Assembly (NCBI GenBank): GCA_949130485.1 | Contig: OX422184.1 | Location: 5,312,655-5,376,654 of the forward strand | Direction of reading: 5' to 3' | Length of the DNA stretch: 64,000 nucleotides | Source: Agelas oroides | Lineage: Eukaryota; Porifera; Demospongiae; Agelasida; Agelasidae | Shown here: positions 36,701 to 47,192 of the stretch, piece after piece | Layout of the letters: the number at the start of each line of letters is the position of its first letter | Numbering within the stretch: position 1 is the first letter of the stretch | Program-made: the position numbers and the translations under genes | The notes under the pieces: generated by a model | Database searches by the model: none | Told to the model about the DNA's origin: nothing | What the model saw: only the letters and a program-made list of their open reading frames with translations

Positions 36701-39700
36701 ACTTAGTGACATAGCATCCATTGTGAATGATTTTGAAGAATGTAATGTGAGTATCGAGAGTCTTGGCCAAAGTATAACCCTACCCAATGCCTACACATTC
36801 CCAAAAAATCTGACTGCTGTGGTTCATAGTATCAATCGCACCAGAGGTGGAACACAAGGTGGATCAAGACTTTACATATCAGGTGAAGGTTTCACAAATA
36901 CCGCCAATGTTACGATAGCAGATATTGAATGTGAAGTTCTTGAACAAGATGTTCAGTATATAGTGTGTGAAACTGGTGCAAGTGGAAGAACTGTAAGAGC
37001 CCAAGTACTGGTTTACATTGAAGGTAAAGGTTATGCCTTGTCAGAAGGGGTCAGCTTTTGGTACGTTGACCTATGGAGCTCAAGATTTACATGGGGAGGA
37101 GGCCCTTTGCCTAGAGAAGGTGATTTTGTGGTAATTCCTGAAGGGCAGACTCTAGTCCTAGATACAACAACACCAGTTTTAGCGTACCTCTTGATTCAGG
37201 GAGGTGAATTGATTTTTGATGATGAGCAAGAGGACAATGTGGTCCAGCTTCACACAGAAGGTGCCTTGATTGTTGACAATGGAAGACTTCAGGTCGGCAC
37301 CAATGAAAGTCCTTTTCAACATAAGACCCAAATTGTACTTTATGGCCATGTCCTTTCAACTGAAATTCCAGTGTATGGAGCCAAGACCTTGGCTGTTAGA
37401 AAGGGAGAGCTTGATCTTCATGGAAAACCACTAAATGTAACTTGGACAAAATTAAGTCAAACTGCATACCCCGGTAATACCACCCTTCATCTCCAACAAT
37501 CTGTTGACTGGGAAGTTGGGGGGAAGATAGTGATTGCCTCAACCAGTTTCAGCCAAAGGGAGAATGAAGAGTTGGAAATCACTGCAGTTGATGAGACAGG
37601 GACCATATTGTCTGTCTCACCCCTAATTCAGTATGAACATATATCAATGCAGCAGGTTATTGAAGGCAGATACATTGATACAAGTGCAGAGGTTGGGTAC
37701 CTCACCAGAAATGTTATTGTGCGTGGAAATCAAAATAACGACACTGTTCGACAAGTTGAAGCCTGTGAGGAAGAGTTCAGACCAGGTCAGTTTGAAGTTC
37801 AGACTTGCTTTTTGGGACGTTTCGGAGCAGAAACTGTTGATGATCAGTTTGGGTCACAGATCATGATTCATGCTGCTGAACAGAATACTGGAGATGTGAT
37901 TGGAAGATTAGAGTATATAGAGGTTACCCATGCAGGTCAGGCTTTCAGACTAGGGCGCTACCCAATTCATTTTCATTTGAATGGAAATGTTAGCGGGTCC
38001 TACGTTCGAGGTTGTGGAATTCACCACACTTTTAATCGAGCTGTGACCATACACGCAGTCGACTACCTACTTGTTGAGAAGAATGTTGCCTACAACATTC
38101 TAGGTCATGCATATTTCCTTGAAGATGGAATTGAGCAGTACAACATCATTCAAGACAATCTCGGAATATTTGTTCGAGCATCGAGCAGTCTTCTGAATGT
38201 AGACATTACACCAGCCACTTTCTGGATTGTTAACCCAAACAACATTGTCAGGCGAAATGCAGCTGCAGGTGGCACACACTTTGGCTTTTGGTATCGCCTT
38301 CCCCAAAATCCTACTGGTCCCTCTGCAACAACATCTGTTTGTCCACGAAACCTTCCACTGGGAGAGTTTGCAAACAATACAGCTCATTCCTTTGGCTGGT
38401 ATGGACTGTGGGTGTTTCCAACCTACACCCCTAGAGTTAGTGGCAGATGCAATGATGAAGAACACACTCCAGCTGTGTTTGAAAGCTTTATAGCATGGCG
38501 ATCTGATCGAGGTGTAGAATTTGCAGATTCGGGATCACTACAACTCAGAGGCAGTGTTATGTTGGACAACAAGCTAGCTGGTGTTGAAATAACTCAACTT
38601 GAGGGTGTTTGGGGTGAGAATGGTCCCTTGATTTCTGACACACTCATAGTTGGACACAGTGAACTCAGTTCAAATGATAACATCTGTACCGAGTCAGGTA
38701 TCAAAACTCCACACAGCTACTTCCTCACCATATCTGGAGTCACTTTTGTCAATTTTGATAGATCAGGATGCTTTGTAATCCAAGCTTGCTCTCACTGCAA
38801 GGTATTCCAAGGAGGATTTGAGACAAGATATAATAACATCAGATTGGTGAATTCCAGTTCCCAGCTGACAAAATGGCAGTGGCACTCTGAGCACGTACAC
38901 AGGGACATGGATGGTACCCTTACGGGAAGACAGCAACCTAGTCTACTTATCCCTAGCTACGATCTCTTGCCCCCAGAACATTGCCAAATTCACCCTGCTT
39001 CAAGTTTTGGAGCTGTCAATGGAAGTGTATGTAATGGGCTACTTGAATATGGCAGGTTTGCACTTTTTGACCCACTTCCAAGCAGTTTGGAGTTTGCCAA
39101 TGCCAATTTATCAAATGAACATGGCACTATCATTCTGGAATATGTGGTAAAACGCTTACTTGGTACAGGAGCAGGCTATATGTCATTAGTACAACTGAAT
39201 CAAACCTATCATCTACTCTGGCCTGATGGACAGCACTTTACAAACATCTCTTACAGTGAACTGTTCTCAGGATTCATGTCAAATGATTACATTATACTGA
39301 GCCAACCATTTCCCAGATCTCTTGATTTTGTCAACATTGGTGGTGTCACCACCCCATCCAATGCAACTGCATTAGATGACCCTACCACTGCTAGACGGGG
39401 TGACTGGTACATCAACCAAAACAACACAGTTTTCTATATAATAAAGAGGCAAACGGATGACCCCCTGAACTTTCCTGTTGGATTCAGCTCATACACTTGC
39501 TTCTATGAAAACTGCATCCCTCCAGCACCCCCAACACCTCCTCCACCAAGACCATCAGGCAGACCAAATGTCACGTACAACTGGTCTGATGTGACAATTT
39601 GGCCGGGAGAGCAACTCCCACGAGCTGGCGAAGATGTCTATATCAACTGTAGCTTATATGTTCTAGTCAACAGACAAATCCCTCGTCTGGGCACCTTAAC

Positions 39701-42700
39701 AATCTGTGGAGTGCTAGAATTCCCCGACACAATGAACCACGTCATTGAGGTAGACCTGATCATCATCCAGGGAGGGAGGCTAGTGGCTGGCTACCTTGAG
39801 ACACCTTTTACCAGCAGTTTGAGAATTGTGCTCCATGGGAATCTAAGTTCACCTGAGTTTTATTTTGCCAGGGGTCCTCCTCTTGGTGCAAAAGCAATTG
39901 GTGTGTTTGGAGAGCTGATCCTCCATGGTAGACATAGATCACACACCTGGACTAAACTAGCTGCAACAGCTATGGCTGGAAGGAATCAAATTACAGTCAT
40001 TGATTCTGTCGATTGGCAGCCTGAAGAAGAGATTGTCATAACTTCTACTTCTTTTGAAGCAGGTGAAACTGAAGTGCTCAAAATCCAGAGTGTATCAGGA
40101 ACTCGGATTACTCTGAATGCCACCCTGGCGTATACCCATTCAGGAGAATCACAGACACTTGGGTCTTATACCTATTCCATCCAAGCTGAAGTTGGATTGT
40201 TGACCAGAAACATAGTGATTGAAAGTGGGGATCCTATCCTCACTGATGAAGAAGATTTCGGATGCAGGGTTCTTATCAGCAACTTTATTGATGAAGAGAC
40301 TTCTCAGCAATATGTTGGTTCAGCACAAATTGGAGGTGTGGAGTTTAAACACTGTGGCCAGTTAGGGTATACAGATTCTTTTGATCCAAGGTTTGCCTTA
40401 GCTTTTCTCAACCAAGGACCAATATCAAACTACAGCACGTACGTCCAGAACTCAAGCTTCCATGATGGATACAACACTGCAATTGGTGTGTTTGGAACCC
40501 GTGGACTTCTCCTTGACAACAACGTAATCCACAGCACAGTTGGCACTTCAGTATGGGTAACTGGCTCTCACCACATTGTGAACCGAAATTTAGCATCCCT
40601 TGCAATCTTCCTAGGGACTTACAAGGACAGAAATGAACCACTTAATTCACTTTGGACAGCCAACTTTGAAGTCACTGAAGCAGTGAACTTGATTCTAACT
40701 GGCAATGTTGCTTCAGGTGGAGCTAGAGCAGGCTTCCACACAAATGGAGAAGAGTGTACAACTGCTTCGGATGGCACACAGATAGCTGACAATGTTGCTC
40801 ACTCAACACTCCATGGTATACATCTGGGGTATAGAGACGGCTATGCATCTGGCTGTTCAAAGTTGTCCCGTTTCACACTCTTTAGCTGCTACCATTATGG
40901 CATATTCAGCTATGGCATTGCTGGAATCTGGGTCACAGAGGTCAAAGTGATCAACAGCTTTGTTGGGGTATTTGCAAGTGTTATTGGCCCATCATCTCTT
41001 TCCCACACAGTGGGCAACAAGGAGGTGCGCATTGAAAACTCCCTCATTTTATCAGCAAGCAATGAATTCAGCTGTAGTCAAGATGTTGTTGTTCCAAGCA
41101 TTGCTGAACATCCACGGTCCCACAGAGGTCTCAGATCACCAACTGGAGGTCATGTAGGGGCTGTAATACCAAGCTTTGTGTCTGGTCGTGGGCTCTTTCC
41201 AAAGCAACCATGGTTCAATGTTGATGCATACCCTGCAGTGAATGGTTCAACTACCATACAAAACGTCACTTTTGCCAACTTCAGGCAGCGATGCAATGCT
41301 AAGAACGATGTTGTATTAATGACCAACACTCAGTCAGAGGACTGCAACTATCCAGTTCATCTTAAAGAGGTTCATTTAGTGAATGTCACCTCTGATTCCA
41401 AGTTATTCAATCACAATCCACACCTGAGAAGTGTCAATCCATCTGACTGTGTAGATATGGACTGTGATGGTCTAAAGCATGTTCTTCTTCGAGATGAAGA
41501 TGGCAGTTTCTCAGAAACCTCAGGCCCAAGAACATTCATATCCAGGGCTGAATTTGAATGGGATGGTGATCCACGACGTGGACTAGGAGACTACCGAATA
41601 CCCCGCACTATACTCACCTACGCCAATGGAAGCAGCATCAATGTTAATCAGATATATCCCAAAAAAGGAATTGTCCGAGGAAATGAATTTGGAAATGATT
41701 CTCAGTGCACATTCAACGATACATGGAACATGTACCACTGTGAGGGAATAGATCATCTCATGCTGGTTATGGAGAGTCTTGATGCTGACACTGAAGTGAG
41801 ACGTTTGTCACCGATCACGCTTGCATCAAGTGGGTTTATTGACTTGCTTAATGGTCCTCAAGACTTTGGTTGGTGTGGTGGGTATACCTGCCAAGAGAGA
41901 ATCTCAACTTTTTACGGAATTGTGGCTTCAGAACACATGTACACAGTTGCACTCACAAGCACCAATCCACAGAACATGGCTTTGCACCTACTCCACTCCA
42001 ATGAATCTCAAGTAATCGTTGTTGGGATTGTATACACCAATCCTCAGCGGCTAGATGTTATTTATAATGGCGACTATGTGATACCAAACAATGCAGAACA
42101 AACATCAAATGGTAACTTGCGATACTTGCAAGGAAGTCCTGATATGTTTACACCTTCACTATCTGACAGTGCAGGGTCAAACTATTACGATCGTGACCTG
42201 AAGAGGCTGTATATCACAATCAGAGGAAAGTTGCCTTACAGAATTGAAACCACCCCTGTGATTCAAGTCTCACTCACTCTTGAAGTTACAGTTGATGAGT
42301 TCTTTGGTGAACGTCTTGTACAGAACTTAGCTTTCTTACTAGGCATAGACCAAAGCAGAATCAGGATAGTCAATGTTGTGAGAGAAACCACACGTAGGAA
42401 AAGACAAACCAGTTCACAGGGTGCCACTTTCGACATTGAGATTGGCAACCCACCTCCAATTCCAGCAAATGAAACAGCAGTTCAAACAAATGGCACTGAA
42501 AATGCTACAACACTGAATGTAACAACTGCACTCACCTTTGAAATGCTTGAAGAAGTAGCAACAACAGTAGCCACAGTAATTCAAAATGGAGAACTGGCCC
42601 AGGATTTAAATGCCACTGTGACTTCAGCTGCTATAACAAGTCCAGAACCACCTCGAATGGACCCAACAAATGGAGTCAGAGCCACAAACATGACAGGTGG

Positions 42701-44435
42701 ACCGCAGCCTGAAGATGTTGGCAACGATACATCCATACCAACGTACTATGATCAACAAATCATGATGGAAAATGAAGAACAGAATGAAACACCTGCTGTT
42801 GTTCTTCAGGTTGCAAGTCATTTAGGGATTGCACAGCAGCCTGGAGGAGCAGTTGAGGGGCTAACATTTTCACGTCCACCATGTGTTCAGATGTATGACA
42901 GGAACAACCAAATTATTCGAACCCTAGGTGTTGGAGCCCCATGGGTGCTCACAGCAACCATTGCATCTGGTCCTGAGAGAGCCTTTCTTTCAGGAACAAG
43001 TGCCAACATTGTAAATGGCACAGCAGATTTTACAAACTTGACAGTCAGCCATCCTGGCTCATACGTCCTAACCTTCACAGTAACTTACCCACTTAATTCA
43101 GATTTTAGTGTGATGACTGAGAGGTTTACTGCAGAAAGCAGGCAGCTTGCACTTCGTGTTTCAACCCAACCAAGGGATGGCAACACAACATTCATACTCT
43201 ATCCCTACCCAGCAGTGCAACTTGTTCATCCTCAAACAAATGAAGTAGTCACTGAACACACATGGAGAAACAGAAGGTGGTATGTTACTGCAGATGTCCA
43301 ACATTCAATAACACTCCAATCACTCAGATCTTGGAATGTACCACTGATGAATGGTGAGGCAAGATTTACAGAAATTCTTGTACCTAATGCTGGGACTTAC
43401 AGAATTGTTTTCATTATCAACACTGAACCAACCTCCTCCTCCTCAGAACTTCCACAAAGTGTGGCATCCAACACATTTACTGTCAGCATATTACCAGTCA
43501 CGAGAATCATTGTGACATATGATGTAGATTTCCGTACTGTGGTAGGCAGTGATAGTACATCCTTTATTACGCAATTTACGGAAGCTTTGTACGGCGAATA
43601 TCCCACCATTGAAATTTACAACACCACACTCACAGAAGGAAGCATCATTGTTTCATTCTTTGCCACCACTCAGCAGGCCCAAGACCTGGCCAGATTTGTG
43701 AGTGAAGTCACATCCAACTTTCAACCTCTTAGCTTTACTTTCAGTGGACAGATATTGGTACCATCCAACATCACTCAAGACCCAGCATACTACATTATAG
43801 TCCCAACACTGCTCCCTGCTACTGTGAATCATCTTGTCCTCATACTTGCAACAACGATACCAAGTGGAACCATCCTAATCGCAACAATCTTACTCATTGT
43901 CATGGTCGTTCTGTGTCGTAACCATCACAAGAGAAGTAAAGTTGCTAGAATCCAAGTTAAACCAGTTGTTTCTAACCCAGCCTTTGAAGAACGCTATGTT
44001 GAACGCAAAGAGATGCAACATACTATGGGAGAAACTGGCGGATACTTTCCTATTTCCAGCCACAAGCTTGAAGATCCCGAAGCACAATCATCCGAAGGGT
44101 ATGACATGGCTGACCTCAATTTACCAGACATCAAGAAGCCAGAGGGTGAAGTAGTTGTTAGTCAAGAGATCAAGGTATCAGGAACTACATTTTCCAACCC
44201 CTATGCTGCTGCTGCAGACAAAGTGGCTCAACTGGACATTGAAAACAACATTAATGAGACCTGGAATGCAAACTCCAATCAGAACAACAATATGGAAGAT
44301 GACCAAGATCACAATAGCCAGGCATTCATGCACCTGCCAAATGTAGTTGTGCATCCTTGGGAAGAAGCAGAGCTAGCTACACAACTGAGCTCTCGTGCAG
44401 CCAGTGCACACTCATCTAATAACCAAGAACAGTGA
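13538..44435 (+). CDS. CAP-domain fibrocystin-L-like giant membrane protein, 21 exons
   Basis: Exons: 13538-13741, 16286-16498, 17455-17719, 18384-18446, 18949-19017, 20077-20203, 21750-21861, 22294-22351, 22737-22878, 23817-23887, 24129-24168, 24423-24499, 24772-24885, 26767-26856, 28166-28686, 29065-29739, 30028-30325, 31480-31938, 32156-32367, 32654-34280, 34684-44435. All phases match; the sum is 15,189 nt (5,062 residues). Domains: signal peptide 1-24 (MKAILVVCAVLLAML), CAP ~35-227, at least 13 IPT/TIG repeats from 250 onward, PA14 ~549-722, cupredoxin-like ~1813-1900, G8 ~2605-2735 and ~3440-3570, each followed by beta-helix repeats, RRKR at 4383, membrane span ~4860-4889, tail ~170 residues. 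The order from TIG onward matches the PKHD1L1/fibrocystin-L family (human about 4,240 residues), cell-surface proteins of cilia and stereocilia. The start is the ATG opening the signal peptide; an in-frame ATG 69 nt upstream is less likely. A missed exon of length divisible by three cannot be excluded. Confidence 0.88.
13787..13918. repeat. Hairpin repeat with GAGCCGAAGGCGAG centre
   Basis: TTATTACACGAGTTAGCGTG at the left pairs with CACGCTAACGAGTGTAATAA at the right. The arms continue through TATTTTCAC/GTGAAAAT to a central GCCGAAGGC loop. It lies 45 bp after the first exon and belongs to the hairpin class also seen at 47085, 55151 and 58350. Confidence 0.75.
13924..14152. mobile_element. 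Inverted-repeat element in intron 1
   Basis: TTATTATCCATTACTACAACAG at the left and the inverted form CTGTTGTAGAAAT...GGATAATAA at the right bound about 229 bp. Several GTGCAATAAC direct repeats lie inside. Non-coding. Confidence 0.5.
14387..15206 (+). mobile_element. 5'-truncated LINE inserted in a CATAGATAGTAGAGTG palindrome
   Basis: Left arm CATAGATAGTAGAGTG (14387-14402) and right arm ACTCTACTATCTATG (15192-15206) are inverted copies. Between them is an intact 221-codon frame (14405-15070) covering the end of a LINE ORF2: FKYLGVWITKDLTWSRHI, LYVSFVRPHLEYAAPVWDP, VQKFALRMC and ISVWNTLPVDIV. A poly(A) tract lies at 15178-15189. The reverse-transcriptase catalytic core is absent. The frame is unbroken, which suggests a young insertion in intron 1. 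Confidence 0.8.
15288..15502 (+). repeat. Tandem repeat, 72-83 bp unit, about 3 copies
   Basis: CATGCATTCTAGTG begins at 15288, 15360 and 15443, each followed by GACTCCRGTG and AGTTATTTCTCGGGT. The first copy lacks the CTATTTATAGC segment, which explains the shorter spacing. Confidence 0.85.
15527..15583. repeat. Small CATAGATAGTA inverted repeat
   Basis: CATAGATAGTATAG and the inverted TACTATCTATG enclose about 30 bp. Same terminal word as the palindromes at 14387/15192 and 47696. Confidence 0.6.
16669..16734. repeat. Perfect 66-bp palindrome
   Basis: TCACTTTTATCCCAGTCACC and onward is exactly self-complementary around the centre ACGCA|TGCGT, without any loop. It lies in intron 2 and abuts the inverted-repeat element that follows. 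Confidence 0.9.
16733..17390. mobile_element. Inverted-repeat element in intron 2
   Basis: The left end GATATCACTGGACTGAACTT and the right end (inverted GATGTCACTATTCACAGGAT) share GAAGTGGACTGGAYTGGAC inward. 658 bp with no recognisable protein. Confidence 0.6.
19197..20047. mobile_element. piggyBac-like non-autonomous element
   Basis: Flanked by TTAA on both sides (19193-19196 and 20048-20051), with termini CCCTCGGCGC and GCGCCGAGGG. TTAA duplication plus a CCC-start terminus is the piggyBac hallmark. The interior carries a 34-bp minisatellite (19446-19581) and an orphan TAGYCTCG-type end at 19830. It fills most of intron 5. No transposase. Confidence 0.75.
19446..19581 (+). repeat. 34-bp minisatellite, 4 copies
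   Basis: The unit TACATACATATTGTAGCAGT plus ATTGAGCATGCATG repeats four times with few changes; the first copy differs at CCATGCCTG. Confidence 0.9.
20271..20521. repeat. (CA)n microsatellite
   Basis: About 250 bp of CA/TG dinucleotides with ATGCACAGA interruptions, 67 bp after the donor of exon 6. The open frames across it are artefacts of the repeat. Confidence 0.98.
20538..20920. mobile_element. MITE with TA duplication
   Basis: TIRs CGGTATAGCTGGAAA and the inverted CTGTATAGCCAGAAAA, flanked by TA on both sides. The interior repeats AATTTGGCGGT in both orientations. Lies in intron 6. The TA target suggests the Tc1/mariner-pogo group. Confidence 0.7.
21711..21740. repeat. (CA)15 beside splice acceptor
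   Basis: CTCTCT followed by a CA run ends 9 bp before the CAG acceptor of exon 7 (exon begins 21750), so it occupies the polypyrimidine region. Confidence 0.95.
22897..23266. mobile_element. pogo-like MITE in intron 9
   Basis: Ends CAGTGCATCCTCAGTTGT and (inverted) CAGTGCATCCTCGGTTATCC, both flanked by TA. 370 bp, starting 18 bp after the donor of exon 9. CAGTG termini with TA targets are typical of pogo/Tigger derivatives. Confidence 0.75.
24548..24626. repeat. (GTAT)n microsatellite
   Basis: Tetranucleotide ATGT/GTAT repeats with small interruptions, in intron 12. Confidence 0.9.
25370..26600. repeat. Repeat-derived block in intron 13
   Basis: Several copies of a motif near TTGGATCCACCCATAAATT (about 25392, 25701), and inverted versions near GATCCAATCCAGCGG (about 26161) and AATCTAATCCAGCAG (about 26553), suggest a foldback element with later rearrangement. 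No exon was recognised inside. Confidence 0.45.
27041..27830. repeat. Inverted duplication with a shared coding-like core, intron 14
   Basis: The minus strand of 27045-27180 and the plus strand of 27700-27830 translate to near-identical blocks (NLLYSLAEVPCLCDCSSP versus NLLYSPAELPHLCDCSSP, then KSVRIYLVSEA). GGTTGCAGTCCTTACAATAT near 27410 also has an inverted partner near 27665. Probably a foldback element or two opposed fragments of one transposon gene. Confidence 0.5.
28166..28686 (+). other. PA14-domain exon (exon 15)
   Basis: Residues ~549-722. Contains SGFFVPPLTSLYTFSIRSDD and LYLSP, then EAGKAYYIESL, the typical PA14 beta-barrel pattern found in fibrocystin-L. In-frame acceptor TCCAG before 28166 and donor GTAAGC at 28687. 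Confidence 0.8.
30568..30605. repeat. (CAAA)n microsatellite
   Basis: Nine or so CAAA units followed by an A-run in intron 17. Confidence 0.9.
30921..31421. mobile_element. MITE-like element in intron 17
   Basis: ATACCATAGATCTGGAAAAT plus TTCG at the left pairs with inverted CGAAAATTTCCAGATGC at the right. Internal CACGAAAATATT also pairs with AATGTTTTCGTGG. 500 bp, no protein. Confidence 0.6.
42393..42404 (+). other. Furin-like site RRKR in the giant protein
   Basis: Codons CGT AGG AAA AGA encode RRKR followed by QTSS, about 480 residues before the membrane span. It matches the R-X-K/R-R proprotein-convertase consensus. Fibrocystin relatives are known to be processed; cleavage here is inferred only. 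Confidence 0.55.
43829..43917 (+). other. Predicted membrane span
   Basis: Hydrophobic run LVLILATTIPSGTILIATIL and on to VVLC, stopped by RNHHKRSK. It gives a type I orientation with a cytoplasmic tail of about 170 residues. Confidence 0.85.
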
Positions 44436-45191
44436 AACTTGAGATGTCACTAAATTAACTGGGTTATTCTTTAGTTAGTTTGACTGCTTATGTAGCGTAC
44501 TAGCTATTGTCATTGGTTGCTGTAAAACAATAACAAATGTTGTAGCTAGATACATATTAGTAGCAGTGTTGCAGAAATAGTGGAATTAACTTCGTATGAC
44601 TTGTGATTATAGTTTGACTGCTGATTAGTTTAACTGCTGTAAAATATTATCAAGTGTTGTAGCTAGCTACTTACTAGAATGTAATTAGTGTTGCAGAAGT
44701 AGTGGAATTGGTATAGAGTGTTTTAGTAATTAGAGTGTTATTTTGAACAGAAACTGAGTTAACATTTATAGTCGATGAAGGGATCAAAAACCTTAGTGCA
44801 TTAACCCACCTGTCATAAACTTTGATGGGAATTTTAGCAGCATAGTGAAAGAAGTCACCAGGTAGAATCATGGAGTTGCAATTAGCTACAATCATATCTA
44901 CTAATTGCTTGCAAATCTCAAAACCAAAGAGCTTGGTGAGATAATGTTAGAGTGTACAGTTTACTACAATCATGTTTCCTTCAGAATAGGGTGTATTGCC
45001 TGTTCCCAGCTTCAGATGTCATGTGCATAGTTTCAATGACTGAGGCAACCTGACTTTCAGCACTGCAGAATTCACTACATCAGGAGTTCATGTTTGGTAG
45101 AATGTTAATCTACTTATTTACATCAGTTGTACCAGAACAGCCAAATTTGAGGGTTTTTTTTTTGTAGAATTTACAGAAGCTATAGCTAGCT
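44436..45191. other. 3' flank of the giant gene
   Basis: No canonical AATAAA was seen in the first 700 bp after the stop. A ~100-bp direct duplication with TTGACTGCT...GTAGCTAG...GCAGAAATAGTGGAATT motifs occurs at about 44478-44590 and 44613-44710. Confidence 0.45.
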
Positions 45192-45586
45192 CACTGTAAA
45201 CACATTTAGGTTACTTCAACTATATTACAGTTATCTCAGTTGCATATGTGTGGTGTACACATCATGAAGTTCAAGGAATGCTTCCAAACAAGTCTTCTGA
45301 AGACCTTGAAATCAAGATGTTGAGAAGCTTCTCTTTTAATTAAAACCCAGTCTTCTTTTCAGAACACCTATCAATTAAAAAGGTTTGGTTTTGGTAGAAA
45401 TGCCAATAATGTAGCCAAATAGGACTTCTGAAAGAAGAAAAAAATTTAACTAAAGAAGAAGCTCTTGGATGGAATTTCAAGAAACCTTTTTTAGAAGCAT
45501 TCCTGAGACTTCTGATAATGACACCACTCTGGTGCAACTGAGATAACCAGAAATATGATTAAAGTAACCTCATTTTTTTTACAGTG
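45192..45586. mobile_element. TIR element, CACTGTAAA...GGTTACTT family, copy 1
   Basis: Ends CACTGTAAACACATTTAGGT plus TACTT and the inverted counterpart CACTGTAAAAAAAATGAGGT. The interior shares CTTGGATGGAATTTCAAGAA with the element at 55948-56286, in opposite orientation. About 395 bp, non-coding. Possibly hAT-like from the CACTG terminus, but no 8-bp duplication was seen. Confidence 0.75.
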
Positions 45587-46689
45587 ACATATATATACTG
45601 CCTTTAATATGGTATACTGTTTTATATGCACAGCATGGTTCAGAGGGTATACAGATGGGCACCAAAGTATAAATACATTTAGCTACTTAAACTATGACAT
45701 AATCCAAACTTCAAGTAGCTACATAGTCTGTAGTAACTATGTGTATAGCTGTACCCGTACCATAAATAAATCAACAACTGGTTTGTGTATTAATTTTAGT
45801 CTTCCTTTGCTGCTTTGGAGCTACATTCCAAACAGGAAGGAAGAATGAATGTTTCCCCTGTCCACATGCATAACCTGTAACAGAGATGGCACAAGATGCT
45901 ATAAGTCTCCCCCCCCCCAATGATGGTAGCTATAGGGCTATAGGGGAGAGTATATGGGTGGCTAGAGTAACAGCGTGTAAATCGTTGGAATTTACTTGCT
46001 ATACTAAAAATAGAAACACGTATGCGCCGGTGTTCTATTTTTAGTACAGTTTGATCGGACTACGAGCGTCTATTGGAGTTACACACTCTTACTCAAGCCG
46101 CCCGTTCTTATGCGCTCTTGCTGTAGGAGAGAGCAGAATATATAGTGTGCACATCTCCATGGTAAATTATTTGCGATTGGATTAACATAATTATACATGT
46201 ACATAATACAGACTGCATGCTGTACAGAAGAGGGGTGCATGAAGTAAGTGATAGTGTAGACCCCCACAAACAAAATAAATCATAGCTAGTTTCCCTGTGT
46301 GCTGTTAGCATCACCATTTCTTAAATATAATTTATCATTCCAATTAAGTATGCCTATAATATATCGAGTGAGCCAGTGCTATGTAGTCTAGAGCAATTTC
46401 TCTTGCTCGTCAGAGCAAGAAAAACGGTCTAGCTCAATAGACTAGATGCTACAATCCCATGCACCATTGATTTCACTTTGTGAATGTGAAGCATAAGCAT
46501 ACATGGTCAATACTCATGTAGCTATAGGTAGCAAGTCTTGCAATTGTAGCTACAAGGTGTAGCTATACAAGACGATGTGATCACTTCATATTATTCAACA
46601 GGCTTAGCCTATTGAGTAGTGAAGTATAAACACTTGTCTGGCTCCTTCTTGCCGAGAGTGAAGCTTGTTTGATAATGCCTTATATGTAT
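45587..46689. other. Intergenic spacer
   Basis: A short inverted repeat ACTAAAAATAGAAACACG...CCGGTGTTCTATTTTTAGT lies at 46003-46047, and a small hairpin GCAATTTCTCTTGCTC/GAGCAAGAAAAAC at about 46394-46425. Nothing coding was recognised. Confidence 0.4.
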
Positions 46690-47028
46690 TAGTCTCGCGT
46701 GGCCACACCCCGTTCCGCAAGAGAGGGGAAGGGATCTGGTAACCTTTGTTGCAGCCGCTCGTAGCACAGGAATTTCATTTACTCGCATTGCGCAAGCGCT
46801 AAGGCTGATAATTATCTCGCGAAGACTGACAAAGCAGCTGCTTGTGGTTTCACAGTTTGTTTCACACTTGTAATTTCCTATTGAAGGTTGTGATAACAGC
46901 ACTCACGTGACCGAATACTGCGCTGTGATTGGAACGCACTCCACAGTGCGGGGCAACAAACTGCTGTAATGGAAGTTACCAGACCCCTTCCCCTCTCTTG
47001 CGGAACGGGGTGTGGCCACGCGAGACTA
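46690..47028. mobile_element. TAGTCTCG-family MITE
   Basis: 339 bp with TIRs of about 55 bp starting TAGTCTCGCGTGGCCACACC. The flanking 9-mers TATATGTAT (46681-46689) and GTTTTGTAT (47029-47037) share six positions, a decayed 9-bp duplication. Confidence 0.85.
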
Positions 47029-47084
47029 GTTTTGTATAGCACTATATAGCTACTTGAGATCTTGGTGCTGCTAAATCACAGTAG

Positions 47085-47181
47085 TATATATTATTGCACG
47101 AGTGTGCTGTATTTTCACTCGCCTGCGGCTCGTGAAAATACGGCCGCACACTATTGCCTTCTCACCCATCAAATAATATAT
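47085..47181. repeat. Hairpin repeat with GCCTGCGGC centre
   Basis: TATATTATTGCACGAGTGTG pairs imperfectly with CACACTATTGCC...AATAATATA. The inner arms TATTTTCAC/GTGAAAATA enclose CGCCTGCGGCTC. Same class as the repeat at 13787-13918. Confidence 0.65.
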
Positions 47182-47192
47182 ATATATGTATA

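Larger units (their letters stand above)
34684..44435 (+). other. Giant terminal exon (exon 21): TIGs, two G8/beta-helix units, membrane anchor
   Basis: An uninterrupted 9,752-nt exon with acceptor TGCAG at 34683. It codes for residues 1813-5062: a cupredoxin-like segment, seven TIG repeats (for example ITDISPTQGSIFGGTDIAIV), G8 domain 1 (from 37068, FTWGGGPLPREGDFVVIPEG), a beta-helix block with GRYPIHFHLNG (37958), G8 domain 2 (from 39568, DVTIWPGEQLPRAGEDV), a second beta-helix block, an RRKR site (42393-42404), a C-terminal beta-rich stretch, a membrane helix and a Glu/Asn-rich tail. Confidence 0.85.
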
